A stretch of DNA of 64,000 nucleotides, taken from SB25 sp050180705. GTDB lineage: Bacteria; Bacteroidota; Bacteroidia; Bacteroidales; Tenuifilaceae. This document shows positions 26,678 through 36,964 of this stretch, in pieces. The translations under genes and the position numbers were made by a program. Every line of letters starts with the position of its first letter. The stretch's first letter is position 1. The notes under the pieces are model-generated. The model had not been told where the DNA came from. It did no database searches and saw nothing but the letters and a program-made list of their open reading frames with translations. The stretch lies in NCBI GenBank assembly GCA_050180705.1, contig JBFXDX010000002.1, positions 62,001 to 126,000 of the forward strand, given 5' to 3'.

Positions 26678-29600
26678 CTATTTTCTTACTCTTACAGGAT
26701 ATGGTGGACGAACAGGCTCTACCTGTGGATTTTTTTCTAACTCTTTCAATGCCACCTCAATGGCTTTTTCGAGCTGAGGATCATTCCCTTTGATAATCTC
26801 TGAAGGCAACTGTTCAACCTCAATGTCTGGGGCAACACCAACATTCTCTACCACAAAACCATCCTTAGTCCAAATTGCCACATTTGGTGCAGTTACATAG
26901 CCTCCATCCATCAGTTCGGGGAATCCTAGAATTCCAACTAATCCTCCCCATGTGCGTTTTCCAACAAGTGTTCCCACTTTAAATTTACGGAACATCCAAG
27001 GAAGCATATCTCCACCAGAACCAGCATTCTCGTCAATAATCATAACCTTGGGTCCTTGAATTGATGCTCCTGGAGTTTTTAAATCTTTTCCGTAACGCAT
27101 ATTCCAGTATGCTTGGTATGGACGTTGCAGAATATCGATGTAATAATCGGCCAAAGATCCGCCACCGTTAAAACGCTCATCAACAATGATAGCTTTACGG
27201 TTTGCCTGAGGGAAGAAATAACGTTTAAAGTAATCGTGGCCTAAACCTGCAGTGTTGGGCACATAAACATATGCAACCTGACCTTTGGTAGCCTCAGTAA
27301 CTTTCTTGAGATTCCCTTCCACCCAGTCACGATTTCTTAGTGAGTATTCATTGTCGACAGGAACAACCTTAACAACTCTTGACCCTGTGTAATCAGGATT
27401 TGGACCAATGGTTAACTCAACAATTTTACCTGCAGTATTCTCAAAGAAACTAAAAAGATTCTGATTGGCTTTGACATCGTTTCCGTTTACGGCAAGGATG
27501 TAATCTCCTACTTTTGCGTTAACACCAGGTTCGGTTAAAGGCGAACGCATTTTAGGATTCCAGTTTAATCCACCATAAATTTTCTTAAACTGGTAACGGT
27601 TATTGGCAATTGAGTAATCTACACCAAGCAGGCCTCCCGATATCTTTTGAGGGTTATTTAGTCTATCGCCACCACCAGTACGATGATGTCCAACGCCCAA
27701 TTCGCTACACATCCACATTACAACTCTGTTCAAATCACTACGACAAGCCAAATCGGGAAGGAATTGCGAGTATTTTGTTTTCATTGCACTCCAATTTGCA
27801 CCGTGCATTCCAGGATCGTAGAAATAATCCCTATTAATGCGCCAAGCCTCATCAAAAATTTGAGGCCACTCGGCTGCTGGATCTATCTTAATTTTAACTT
27901 CAGCAAGATTTAGAATACCCTTTCCCGGTTCTGCTTTTTCTCCTGTAGGTACAATTCCATATGTGTTATCATTTGCATACAGCATTTTCTTCCCATCGGC
28001 GGAAATCGTGTACACATCCATTGCCATCACCTCGCTATCCTTGCGCTTTTTTAGATCGTATTTATGCAACATCCCTGGTTCACCATAGTTCTCGGATCTT
28101 TCGATATAGAGCAATTCTCCTTCTTTCCCAATTCCTAAACTTGATATGTTTCCTGCCGCAATAGGAATATCAACAATTCTATTTTCAATTCCTTCAAAAT
28201 CAATTTTTAGAGATTTAACGTCAGGTTTCTTCTCTGATTTTGAATTATCTTTCTTGTCTTTGGATGGTTTCTCCTCCTCTGCTTCATCTTTCTTTGCAGT
28301 TTCTTCATCACTTTCCTTAGCAAATGGCGATATGGTTTCCTTTTGTAATGTTACAAGATAAATTGAACTTGTCATTCTCATATCGGCATTCGACTGATCA
28401 AACCAATTAACCACCGGGCCAGCATCGGTAGATGCTAGGAAGTATAGGTATTTACCACTTGGATCGAATACCGGATCAGAAACATCACTTAATCCATCGG
28501 TTAAGGCAAACGATTTATTTTGATCCAAAGAGTACAGATAAATTCTCTTGAAGTTGGTTTCAGTAACTTTAGTATAGGCAATCCATTTTGAATCGAACGA
28601 CCAGGAACCAAACAGATCACGGAAAGGGCCTGGAACGTATAAATCATCGGAATCAATTTTCATTATTGATCCGGTTGCAACATCCATTATATATAAATTA
28701 CGGCCATTGTCTACAAAACTGATCTTTTTGCTATCGGGCGACCATTTAGCATAGGCGTAAAAACCAGTACCGTTCAATTTGATTGACTTAGCCTCACCTT
28801 TACCATCCTGTGGTTTGATGCAAAGTTCATAATCACCAGAGGCATCGGAAAAATATGCAATGGACTTTCCATCAGGCGACCAAGCTGGATATTTTTCGTG
28901 AGACCCAGCTGTTTGGGTTATGTTACGCGAATCACCCTTTTCAGCGGGAACCGTAACAATTTCGCCACGAATATCAAAAACGGCTCTGGCTCCAGTTGCA
29001 GAGATATCGAAACTGCGAACATATTTATCACCGCTAACATAACGTTGACGTAACTCGAGTAAATCGGTGGCAACTCCAACTGTTAACTTCTTGTTTTCCT
29101 TTGTATCAATATTAAAAGTATGAAGATAGCCTGCCTGTTCAAAAATTATAGTACTCGAATTTCCAGAGATGTTTATAATTGGAAAATCGTTGTACAATGT
29201 TAATTGGTCAATTTTTGTTGATTTTGTATCGTAAGAAAATAGGTTGAACTCACCATTCCTATCGCTGAGGAAATAAACTTTATCGCCTATCCATACAGGA
29301 TCAGTGTCATTACAACCACCTTCGGGCTTGGATATTTTTACCACAGAGTAATCTTTAAACGATAATAGCCAAATAGTTGAAATGGTTCCTCCACGATAGT
29401 TTTTCCACTCATTAAAAGCGTCGGGGATAGGAGTATAAGCCATATAGTTACCATCAGGCGAATATGTTGCGTGGTAAGCATTAGGTATTTCGAGCTGTTT
29501 TGGAAATCCTCCATCAACCGAAACTGTAAAAAGTTGCAAATACCGATTAGTAAAAACAGATCGTGTAGATGCAAATAATACATTAGTTCCATCGGGAGTA

Positions 29601-29956
29601 AATCCTCTTACAATATCGTAGCCAGGATGCCACGTTAGACGTTTAGGAACGCCTCCATCAACCGAGACGATGTACACATCAATATTTCCGTCATATTCAG
29701 CATTGAAGGCAATAAGTTTACCGTCAGGCGAGAAGTACGGATTGGACTCAACCCCTTCGTCAACAGTAAGTCTTCTAGGCTCTGATCCATCGAGGTTTGC
29801 TACCCACAAATCTTCTGCATAAACAAATGCAATGTGGTTAGCGCTTATAGCCGGTTGAGCAAGCATTCTTGTATCAACAGTATTTATCGCCAAAAGATGT
29901 TGTGGCGATAGCACTATTGATGCAAAAAATAAACAGTTTAATAGTAGTTTTTTCAT
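26678..29956 (-). CDS. Secreted tricorn-like S41 protease
   Basis: 1092 aa. A signal peptide ends near residue 23. Two runs of TolB/WD-like propeller repeats (about 30-590) carry many SPDG motifs. A Lys/Glu/Asp-rich linker near 545-580 is followed by the tricorn core, a PDZ domain (about 750-850, GDYILAVNGNDV) and an S41 serine-protease domain with nucleophile Ser980 in NAGSGGD. HHRTGG near 745 supplies the likely active-site His. It should degrade peptides in the periplasm. Length fits bacterial tricorn homologues. Monocistronic. Confidence 0.92.
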   Translation of the reverse strand: MKKLLLNCLFFASIVLSPQHLLAINTVDTRMLAQPAISANHIAFVYAEDLWVANLDGSEPRRLTVDEGVESNPYFSPDGKLIAFNAEYDGNIDVYIVSVDGGVPKRLTWHPGYDIVRGFTPDGTNVLFASTRSVFTNRYLQLFTVSVDGGFPKQLEIPNAYHATYSPDGNYMAYTPIPDAFNEWKNYRGGTISTIWLLSFKDYSVVKISKPEGGCNDTDPVWIGDKVYFLSDRNGEFNLFSYDTKSTKIDQLTLYNDFPIINISGNSSTIIFEQAGYLHTFNIDTKENKKLTVGVATDLLELRQRYVSGDKYVRSFDISATGARAVFDIRGEIVTVPAEKGDSRNITQTAGSHEKYPAWSPDGKSIAYFSDASGDYELCIKPQDGKGEAKSIKLNGTGFYAYAKWSPDSKKISFVDNGRNLYIMDVATGSIMKIDSDDLYVPGPFRDLFGSWSFDSKWIAYTKVTETNFKRIYLYSLDQNKSFALTDGLSDVSDPVFDPSGKYLYFLASTDAGPVVNWFDQSNADMRMTSSIYLVTLQKETISPFAKESDEETAKKDEAEEEKPSKDKKDNSKSEKKPDVKSLKIDFEGIENRIVDIPIAAGNISSLGIGKEGELLYIERSENYGEPGMLHKYDLKKRKDSEVMAMDVYTISADGKKMLYANDNTYGIVPTGEKAEPGKGILNLAEVKIKIDPAAEWPQIFDEAWRINRDYFYDPGMHGANWSAMKTKYSQFLPDLACRSDLNRVVMWMCSELGVGHHRTGGGDRLNNPQKISGGLLGVDYSIANNRYQFKKIYGGLNWNPKMRSPLTEPGVNAKVGDYILAVNGNDVKANQNLFSFFENTAGKIVELTIGPNPDYTGSRVVKVVPVDNEYSLRNRDWVEGNLKKVTEATKGQVAYVYVPNTAGLGHDYFKRYFFPQANRKAIIVDERFNGGGSLADYYIDILQRPYQAYWNMRYGKDLKTPGASIQGPKVMIIDENAGSGGDMLPWMFRKFKVGTLVGKRTWGGLVGILGFPELMDGGYVTAPNVAIWTKDGFVVENVGVAPDIEVEQLPSEIIKGNDPQLEKAIEVALKELEKNPQVEPVRPPYPVRVRK

Positions 29957-30151
29957 TCGTTTAGAATATTTGAAGGTTACAAAATGATATAAAGGCTGTT
30001 ATAAGAGTTGAATAATCATAAATTTAAGTAAGAGAAATTAATAATTCAAAATTAAAGACGGTTAAATTGCATTTGATGTTGCAGATGTGCTATTTGTTTT
30101 TGATTTTATTGTTGAGGTTAATTGATATTGCGTTTGAATCAATAATTTAAA

Positions 30152-30159
30152 TAACTTTG
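30152..30159 (+). promoter_or_regulatory. -7 element (TAACTTTG) of the LytTR regulator gene
   Basis: TAnnTTTG match about 40 bp before ATG 30200; a TTTG lies 15 bp upstream (30133-30136), closer than the usual -33 spacing. Confidence 0.5.
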
Positions 30160-30199
30160 ATATTGATTGTTTAATGGCATATTTGTTTTTTTCAACACT

Positions 30200-30931
30200 A
30201 TGATAAAAGCATTAATTATTGAGGATAACAAAAAATCGGCAGAATTACTTAAAGGATATATCATTAATTTATTTAATGATATTGAAATCGTTGGAATTGC
30301 AAATACTGTTGATGATGCTGTAACTCTTATTTATGAAAATAGGCCTTCTTTAATTTTTCTTGATATCAATTTGCAACTCGAGAGCGGTTTTGATGTTTTG
30401 AAGAAAACTAACAGCGAAGATTACGAGGTGATAGTTACAACTGCCTACAGTGAGTATTCCCTGCAAGCAATTAAGAATTCGGCTATCGATTATATTCTAA
30501 AACCGTATGATGTTGAGGAGTTAAAGAATGCCGTTGGCAAAGCACGGAAACAAATAGAATTGAAACAATTATCTAGGGATGTTTCTAATAATCATTCCGA
30601 AAAGCTCGAAGATAGAATTTTTATATCAACTTTAGATGGCTTAATATTCGTCATTATAGATGATATTGTATGTGTTGCAGCCGATTCGAGTTACTCTGAG
30701 TTTTATATGGTTAATGGAACTAAGATTGTTTCATCTAAGGGTTTGTCGGTTTACGAGGAAATCCTGAAAAATCGACTTTTTTTAAGGGTACACAAATCGT
30801 ATCTTATTAATCTTAAGCAGATAAAAAAATATCAACGAGGTCGAAGTGGGTGCTTAACCATGTCGAATGGAATGGTTATTAAAGTTGGCGATAGCAAAAA
30901 AGATGAACTGTTGAAGTATTTAGTGGTTTAG
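30200..30931 (+). CDS. LytTR-type response regulator
   Basis: 243 aa. The receiver domain covers 1-120: acidic pair Glu8-Asp9, phospho-acceptor Asp55 in LIFLDINL, Thr in VTTAYS, and Lys in LKPYD. The LytTR DNA-binding domain covers about 145-243 (VAADSSYSEFYMVNG, RVHKSYLINLKQI). ATG 30200 is chosen because MIKALIIEDN starts the first receiver strand. Its stop overlaps the 3' end of the convergent propeller-type histidine kinase by 12 bp, and the two are the likely cognate pair. Confidence 0.93.
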   Translation: MIKALIIEDNKKSAELLKGYIINLFNDIEIVGIANTVDDAVTLIYENRPSLIFLDINLQLESGFDVLKKTNSEDYEVIVTTAYSEYSLQAIKNSAIDYILKPYDVEELKNAVGKARKQIELKQLSRDVSNNHSEKLEDRIFISTLDGLIFVIIDDIVCVAADSSYSEFYMVNGTKIVSSKGLSVYEEILKNRLFLRVHKSYLINLKQIKKYQRGRSGCLTMSNGMVIKVGDSKKDELLKYLVV

Positions 30932-33900
30932 TTTATAAGGAATATTAAGGTTTACGGTGGTTCCTGATGGGTTTCCATTTTCGTCGTAGTCGTCAGTAAT
31001 TGTCAATGAATCTTGAGAAAATATCTTGCTCTTCATCTGTAAAAGTATGCTTTTCTTTGATATTTCGATCCCCATGGATTTATGCCCACTTGCTTTTTTC
31101 TTTACAATTTCCTCTGCTTTTTTCCTCCCAATTCCATTGTCTTGAATAGTGCAGGTCAAAAACTCATCAGTTCTTTTTATCGAAAGCAGTAGTTCCATGT
31201 CTTTGTTTTTAGTTGCTAATCCATGAATAATTGCATTCTCTATAAATGGCTGAATAAGCATTGGCGATATTTCTACGTTGCAAGGGTCAATTGTTTCGTC
31301 GAGTTTTATCTGAAAATCGATTTCTTCGTCAAGATTTACCGATTCGACAGAAACGTATGTTGTGTAGAATTGTAATGCTTTTTCTAAAGGGATGTAATCT
31401 ATTCTAGAGTAGTCTAAGCACATCCTCATCAATCTCGAGAATTTTGCCAGATGATCGACTGCAACATTTTTGCTACTCATTAGAATAGTATGCTGTATTG
31501 ATGTTAGCGTATTAAAAATAAAGTGTGGATTGATTTGAGCGCGAAGTAGGTCGAGTTCCATTTTATATAATCGTCCGCGTAGTACTTGCCTGCGGATATA
31601 AAAAAGTAATATTGCTACAACTATTCCCAGTAGAATTAGAATGATAGCCGCTTTGAAAAGGGTGGTTTGGTAAAATGCAGGTTGAATAATAATTATGACC
31701 TCAATTGTTTTTTGATTGCTGGTTTCAGTCGAGTTAAATCCAGTTAGCCGAAAACAATACTTTCCAGGAGGGACATCTGTATAGCTGGCAATATTTGCAC
31801 CATCCGACACGATTCGTTCCTTCTTGTTGTATTTAAGAAGTTGATATTTGTAACGTATTTCCTTGGAATTTCTATAGTCTAAAAGCGAAAATTCGAAAGT
31901 GAAAAAGTTTTCGTCATGTTTTAGTACGATGGTATCTTTGTCGGAGAGTTCGCTTCGAACAATGTTGTCGAAAACTCTAAATTCATTAATTAATAAAGGA
32001 TAGTCGCTGATGTCTTGTTTAATGCTATCGGGGTTGAAGTATACTATTCCTTGTTTGCTACCAAAAAGCAGGATATTATTGTTTGTCTTAGCGCAACATT
32101 TAAAGTTAAAATCGCAGTTAAAAGGGCCGCACTTTATGGTGTAGTTTTTAAAGTTGAAATTTTTTGAGTCTATATATGTTATCCCCTCCTTTGTGCTTAC
32201 CCAGAGATTTTGGTTATGATCCTTCAAAACAGCGCATGTAAAATCGGTAGGTAAACCATTGTTTTCGTTAAAATGTTGGAATGAATTGGTATTTGTGTCA
32301 TAAAAATAGAATCCGTTAGTGGTAGTGCAAACCATTAATCTATTTTTATCGATTTCTAAAATATTCCAAATCGAATTATTGGTATAGTTCCTTTCATTTG
32401 TCGATGGAATAATTGATTCTGCATATGCGTTGCAGGAATCTTCCGAAAAGGTTAGTCTATATAGACCTTCACCTCCAACCCAAATTCGGTTGTAGTTATC
32501 CTTGTAAATTGTATAAACTACATCGGAGATGTTTTTAATTTTAAATGATGTGTCAAGTTTTATTTTGTTTGATTTTATGCTAATCTTAAATAATGTTGGT
32601 TTCTCGAGCGACCCAATTAGCACTCCATCTGCGATCTCAAGTGCAGAGAAATATTGTTTGTTATTTTTAAGATGAAGTTTGTCGGTGAACTTATTGAGTG
32701 TTGTATTATAATGGTAGATAGTGTCTTGTGTGATAAAAAGGAGATTGCCGTTCTTTAGTTCAAGAATTTGATTCGTAGCATATGCAGTGCCTTCTCTGTT
32801 TGGAAACTCGATGTTTTTAATAGTGTTTATTCGATTTTTTGATAAATAATTTATTTCTGGGATTTCATACACGGGGCCTTGCTTAACCCCAATTAATAGA
32901 TTGTTATTATTGTCAACAGTAAGAGATCGGATGTAGCTGTTAGGTAAACCATTGTTGTTTTCGATGATGTTAAATGGCGATTGCGGCGAAATTTTGAGCA
33001 ATCCTTCACTTGTTCCGATCCAGATAGTCCCATTTTTTTCCTTTAGCCCACACAGATACTCAACCTTCGATTTGTTGGTTGTAGATTGTGTCTGAAATAG
33101 GATATTGTCAACTATTTTGAAGTCCTTGTCGAAAAGATAGGCCCTGTGGTCATTTATAAGAAATAAGTTGTTGTTATCGTTGAATAGAGCACAATTGTTT
33201 CCATTTATATTTATAACAAACTCTTCTTCGTTCGAATCAAGCCTAACTTTTGCTAATCTGTAAACATTTGCATTTGCTTGTCTCGTTCCAATAATGTTGT
33301 TTTTAAAAATATTTATGTTGTTGTATTCAAAATGATTATCGATATGAAATTCTTTCCAAACGTTTGTGTTTAAGTTGTATTTATAAAATGTAGAAGAAAT
33401 ACGAAAGAAGATACTTTTATGAGGAATTACTTCTATTATTTTTGAGTAGAATGATCTTGAATTAGGATGAAAGTTTAGCGCAGTGAATTGTCCCGTATTT
33501 ATATTAAAACGATTTATCCCATTGTAAGTGATAATCCAGTATATGCTATCATTTTCTTGTGCTATTGATGATATTCCTGAATTGCCGATAGAGTATTGGT
33601 CATTAGGGTTGTGTAAATAGTTTTTCCAACGTCCTGTTTTTCTTTCTAGTATCGAAAGACCATTGGCTCCTATAAGAATATTGCCTTTGTTGTCTTCAAA
33701 TATTGTTGTAATTACATCTCCTGAAATACTGTTTGAATTTGATTCGTGTTTAAAAACTGTGAATTTATTGCCATCGTATTTTGCCAGTCCGTATAATGTT
33801 CCAATCCAAATATAGCCTTTCGAGTCTTTATGAATACATCTAATTTCGTTGTTTGGTAAACCATTAATTATACTATACTCTTCGGGGATTGAATAGCGCG

Positions 33901-33973
33901 TTTGGCTAATTAATGACTGAGTTGATAGTCCTATAAGGAAAGAAATGAATGCAAGATATCTAAATATAGCCAT
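30920..33973 (-). CDS. Propeller-domain sensor histidine kinase, LytS/YehU type
   Basis: 1017 aa. A signal peptide/anchor covers 1-24. Two-component-regulator propeller repeats (motifs like GLPNNEIRCIHKDSKGYIWIGT, GLPNSYIRSL, GLPTDFTCAVLKDHNQNLWVST) fill about 30-650. A Y_Y_Y domain, one membrane helix near 755-780 and a His_kinase domain with His817 in NPHFIFNT follow; the ATP site has QPFIENAIIHG. Periplasmic ligand sensing should control the LytTR regulator encoded opposite. An in-frame TTG eight codons earlier is less likely than ATG 33973. There is no receiver domain, so this is not a one-protein hybrid system. Confidence 0.92.
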   Translation of the reverse strand: MAIFRYLAFISFLIGLSTQSLISQTRYSIPEEYSIINGLPNNEIRCIHKDSKGYIWIGTLYGLAKYDGNKFTVFKHESNSNSISGDVITTIFEDNKGNILIGANGLSILERKTGRWKNYLHNPNDQYSIGNSGISSIAQENDSIYWIITYNGINRFNINTGQFTALNFHPNSRSFYSKIIEVIPHKSIFFRISSTFYKYNLNTNVWKEFHIDNHFEYNNINIFKNNIIGTRQANANVYRLAKVRLDSNEEEFVININGNNCALFNDNNNLFLINDHRAYLFDKDFKIVDNILFQTQSTTNKSKVEYLCGLKEKNGTIWIGTSEGLLKISPQSPFNIIENNNGLPNSYIRSLTVDNNNNLLIGVKQGPVYEIPEINYLSKNRINTIKNIEFPNREGTAYATNQILELKNGNLLFITQDTIYHYNTTLNKFTDKLHLKNNKQYFSALEIADGVLIGSLEKPTLFKISIKSNKIKLDTSFKIKNISDVVYTIYKDNYNRIWVGGEGLYRLTFSEDSCNAYAESIIPSTNERNYTNNSIWNILEIDKNRLMVCTTTNGFYFYDTNTNSFQHFNENNGLPTDFTCAVLKDHNQNLWVSTKEGITYIDSKNFNFKNYTIKCGPFNCDFNFKCCAKTNNNILLFGSKQGIVYFNPDSIKQDISDYPLLINEFRVFDNIVRSELSDKDTIVLKHDENFFTFEFSLLDYRNSKEIRYKYQLLKYNKKERIVSDGANIASYTDVPPGKYCFRLTGFNSTETSNQKTIEVIIIIQPAFYQTTLFKAAIILILLGIVVAILLFYIRRQVLRGRLYKMELDLLRAQINPHFIFNTLTSIQHTILMSSKNVAVDHLAKFSRLMRMCLDYSRIDYIPLEKALQFYTTYVSVESVNLDEEIDFQIKLDETIDPCNVEISPMLIQPFIENAIIHGLATKNKDMELLLSIKRTDEFLTCTIQDNGIGRKKAEEIVKKKASGHKSMGIEISKKSILLQMKSKIFSQDSLTITDDYDENGNPSGTTVNLNIPYKLNH

Positions 33974-34225
33974 TGAGAATGGTGCTTGTTTTATCAAAAG
34001 TATAAAAATCTTAATGAATAAATAATGAGTTTCAAAAAAGATTTATCGTTGATTTATATTGTTAGTATGAAGAGAGTTGTTGTGCTGCAATTTCATTTTC
34101 ATAAAATACATGTTTGTAAATTAGTTTTACCTGTTTGTTAAAAAGCATTTGAAATAATCATATGTTATTATTTCCTTTGATATAGTTATAATAAATCCAT
34201 TTAAAAGTAAACCAATTTTTATATT

Positions 34226-35653
34226 ATGAAAAAGTTGATGATTTTTTCTTTCGTAGTGATGCTCTTGTTGCTAAGCTATAGTTTGCAAGCTCAATTTGAG
34301 GGCATTAATTTGAATACCTACAAACTTACCGATTATAGATATAATACGTTAGGTACTAGGTTGAATGCTAGTAATGATGGTTCTTTTTATGATATAAAAA
34401 GAAATTACGGTGATTATTCGAGTAAGTCTTCATCAAATCATAGTTTTATACAAGGTGGTGGTAATTTGGATTTTTCATCAACTATTTATAGTCGGAAATA
34501 CAGCGGCTATCAAAGCGTTGATTTTGGATTTAATACTGATTATAATGATAGTTCAAATGATTATTCTTACAGTAATTCTTGGAGCAATTATGAGTCTTCG
34601 GCTTCATCCAAGAGTTCTTCGAGTAATTCTGTTTTACAGTTAAATGTTTTGTCTAGAAATCGCTTTTATTTGGATTCAGATTTTTTTTGGGGTGTGACCT
34701 TACGGGCAAATCAATCTTATACATATTCTTACTCTAAAACTGAATATGATTCAGATGAGAGAAGGCTGCTGGCTAACCTTTTTGAGTCTGAAAACTCTGT
34801 ATCCTTGCAGGTAGGTAAGGGGCGTATCGAGAATGTGACGGATGCTCGATTGGCAGTTTATATTTTGGATGATTTGCTTAAGCAGGGGCGTTTGTCACAT
34901 ACTCCAAGCGAAGAGGAAGTGTTTGCTTTTGCCGATTTTATTACTAAGACGTTGAATAAGCGGGTAATTGATTCGCGTATTAAAAGTATAAAAGAGTATG
35001 TTGCCATTGATTCATTTTTAGTATCAAATGGCCTAACTAACAAAACCGATGGCCTTTATTTCGGATTAATTAATGATAATTGGAATTATGCTCGATCTCA
35101 ATCGTGGAGAACTGGTTCTGAATTGTATGTGGAAGTATCTCCTTTCATAAATTATTCCAATAAATTTAATAAGCAGACCGATGAGTATGTTGTAAAGACA
35201 CGAAATGAATTATCTGAGTATGGTGTGAGTTTTGGGGCCGGTTTCCGTTCATCTTGGATTTCTGGTTTAAAATGGCAAAAAGGATATAATGTAAATGCTT
35301 CGTTCAATATATTTAAATATGATACAGTTGGGAGTTATTATAGTGGCTATGAGAAATATAATAGTTTGGCCGGAGCAGCTAGTTATTATGTGTCGTTTAT
35401 TCCTAATACTAGAACGAAATTTAACGGTACTGTTTATGTTAATGTAACTAAATATTTAGGCGATAATTATAATGATAGACTGGTTTTATATCCGGGTGTT
35501 TCTGGGTCTTGTTATTACTATTTCTCTGAAACATTGCGTTTGAGTGTTGGCGCAAATGCTTATTACTCATTAAATAAAGGATATGATCCAACGTCAACTA
35601 GCAAAGGAATTGGATATGGTTTGAGGGCAACTCTCTATTATTATATCTTTTAG
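34226..35653 (+). CDS. Outer-membrane beta-barrel-like protein, unknown
   Basis: 475 aa. A signal peptide ends at about 22 (SLQA/QFEG). A Ser/Tyr-rich, strand-forming region (about 60-180) is followed by a helical insert (about 195-260, VTDARLAVYILDDLL...SRIKSIKEYVAIDSFL). A second run of amphipathic strands continues to the terminal aromatic YYYIF. This suggests a barrel with an internal helical domain in the outer membrane. I do not recognise the family. It stands directly beyond the kinase gene, transcribed divergently, and could be a target of that system. Confidence 0.7.
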   Translation: MKKLMIFSFVVMLLLLSYSLQAQFEGINLNTYKLTDYRYNTLGTRLNASNDGSFYDIKRNYGDYSSKSSSNHSFIQGGGNLDFSSTIYSRKYSGYQSVDFGFNTDYNDSSNDYSYSNSWSNYESSASSKSSSSNSVLQLNVLSRNRFYLDSDFFWGVTLRANQSYTYSYSKTEYDSDERRLLANLFESENSVSLQVGKGRIENVTDARLAVYILDDLLKQGRLSHTPSEEEVFAFADFITKTLNKRVIDSRIKSIKEYVAIDSFLVSNGLTNKTDGLYFGLINDNWNYARSQSWRTGSELYVEVSPFINYSNKFNKQTDEYVVKTRNELSEYGVSFGAGFRSSWISGLKWQKGYNVNASFNIFKYDTVGSYYSGYEKYNSLAGAASYYVSFIPNTRTKFNGTVYVNVTKYLGDNYNDRLVLYPGVSGSCYYYFSETLRLSVGANAYYSLNKGYDPTSTSKGIGYGLRATLYYYIF

Positions 35654-35739
35654 TTGTTTCTTGTTGACATTTCTATTCAAATGTGATATTCATTGCACTA
35701 CAACTATATTTTTAGTATCTTTCACCAAATTTGTGAGAG

Positions 35740-36084
35740 ATGCTAAAAATATATCATAATCCGCGTTGTAGGAAAAGTAGGGAAGGATTAGAGTACTTAA
35801 AATCTAAGACTAACGAATTCGAAATCAGGAGTTATTTGTCTGATGGAATCAATCCAGAAGATATTCGAGAGATTTTGCTTAAGTCGAATTTAAAGCCTTC
35901 GGAATTGGTGAGATCTCAGGAGGATTATTTCAAAACTTACCTAAAGGGCAAGAATTTTTCTGATGATGAGTGGGTGCAGATAATTTCTCAAAATCCAAAG
36001 ATTTTACAGCGACCTATTGTTGTTGCTGATCGTAAGGCTGTGTTGGCCAATCCTCCTCAAAATATCGATAAACTTTTTAAATAG
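35740..36084 (+). CDS. ArsC/Spx-family thioredoxin-fold reductase
   Basis: 114 aa. YHNPRCRKSREGLEYL carries the single active cysteine (Cys10) of glutaredoxin-dependent arsenate reductases. LQRPIVVADRKAVLANPPQNI matches the C-terminal conserved RPI region. There is no second CxxC cysteine, so it is ArsC-like and not a two-cysteine Spx. No other arsenic gene is adjacent, so a different thiol-reductase role is possible. Confidence 0.88.
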   Translation: MLKIYHNPRCRKSREGLEYLKSKTNEFEIRSYLSDGINPEDIREILLKSNLKPSELVRSQEDYFKTYLKGKNFSDDEWVQIISQNPKILQRPIVVADRKAVLANPPQNIDKLFK

Positions 36085-36091
36085 AAATATC

Positions 36092-36946
36092 ATGCTTAGA
36101 AATCTTTTAATCTCAGTATTGTTGATTTTTGCTTTTCAAATTCAACTAAGTGCTCAGGATAATACCGATATTGCGAAGTTAGAGCAAGATGTTCATGCTT
36201 TGGTTAATAAGTATAGAGCGAGTAAAGGTTTGCAAGAATTAAAGATTAATGATGCTGTTCGGACTGAGGCTTTAGGCCATTCAAAGAATATGGCCTCGGG
36301 TAAAGTTCCTTTCAGTCATAAAGGTTTCGATGATCGATTTAATAAACTTTCAGCAATCTTTAATATTTCATCTGGTTCTGAAAATGTGGCCAATGGCCCT
36401 GCCAATGCACAGACTATAGTTGATGGTTGGTTAACAAGCCCCAAACACAAAGAGAATATTGAGGGCGATTTCAATATGACAGGAATTGGTATTGCTAGGG
36501 CTAAGAATGGCTCTTTCTTCTATACACAAATCTTTGTAAAAAGTCCTGAAAAACCTAAAATTGTTGTTGATGAATTTGAGAATGAACTTTTAAGATTAAT
36601 AAATGATCATCGCAAAAGTTTGGGGTTGACGGGTTTTACTAAGAATGCTCAGATTAAGATGGAGGCTCTTAAGTATTCAGAACAGATGGCTACTGGTAAA
36701 GTGCCAATAGGACCTCCAAGTTTCGATAGCCCAATTCGTAGTCTTGTTACAAATATGCATGCTAAGGAAATGGCAGAATTGATTGGATATAGTTTTAATA
36801 CTCCAAAAGAGGTTTTCGATAGTTGGTTGGCTAGTTCAAAACAACGTGAGACGATTGAGGGCAGTTTTGATTTAACTGGTATTGGTATTACACAATCGAA
36901 GGATGGAAAAGTATTTATTACTCAGGTTTTCATTTTAAGTCGATAG
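36092..36946 (+). CDS. Secreted protein with two CAP/SCP domains
   Basis: 284 aa. A signal peptide covers 1-22 (LLISVLLIFAFQIQLSAQ). The first CAP domain (about 30-155) has the usual residues: GHSKNMA, FSHKGFDDRF, SENVA and SPKHKENI. The second (about 165-284) repeats the fold but lacks the same His and Glu positions (YSEQMA, AELIGY, SKQRETI), so it is probably a non-catalytic or binding copy. It starts 7 bp after the ArsC-like gene. Function of bacterial CAP proteins is largely unknown. Confidence 0.88.
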   Translation: MLRNLLISVLLIFAFQIQLSAQDNTDIAKLEQDVHALVNKYRASKGLQELKINDAVRTEALGHSKNMASGKVPFSHKGFDDRFNKLSAIFNISSGSENVANGPANAQTIVDGWLTSPKHKENIEGDFNMTGIGIARAKNGSFFYTQIFVKSPEKPKIVVDEFENELLRLINDHRKSLGLTGFTKNAQIKMEALKYSEQMATGKVPIGPPSFDSPIRSLVTNMHAKEMAELIGYSFNTPKEVFDSWLASSKQRETIEGSFDLTGIGITQSKDGKVFITQVFILSR

Positions 36947-36964
36947 TCACCAAAACTAAATATT

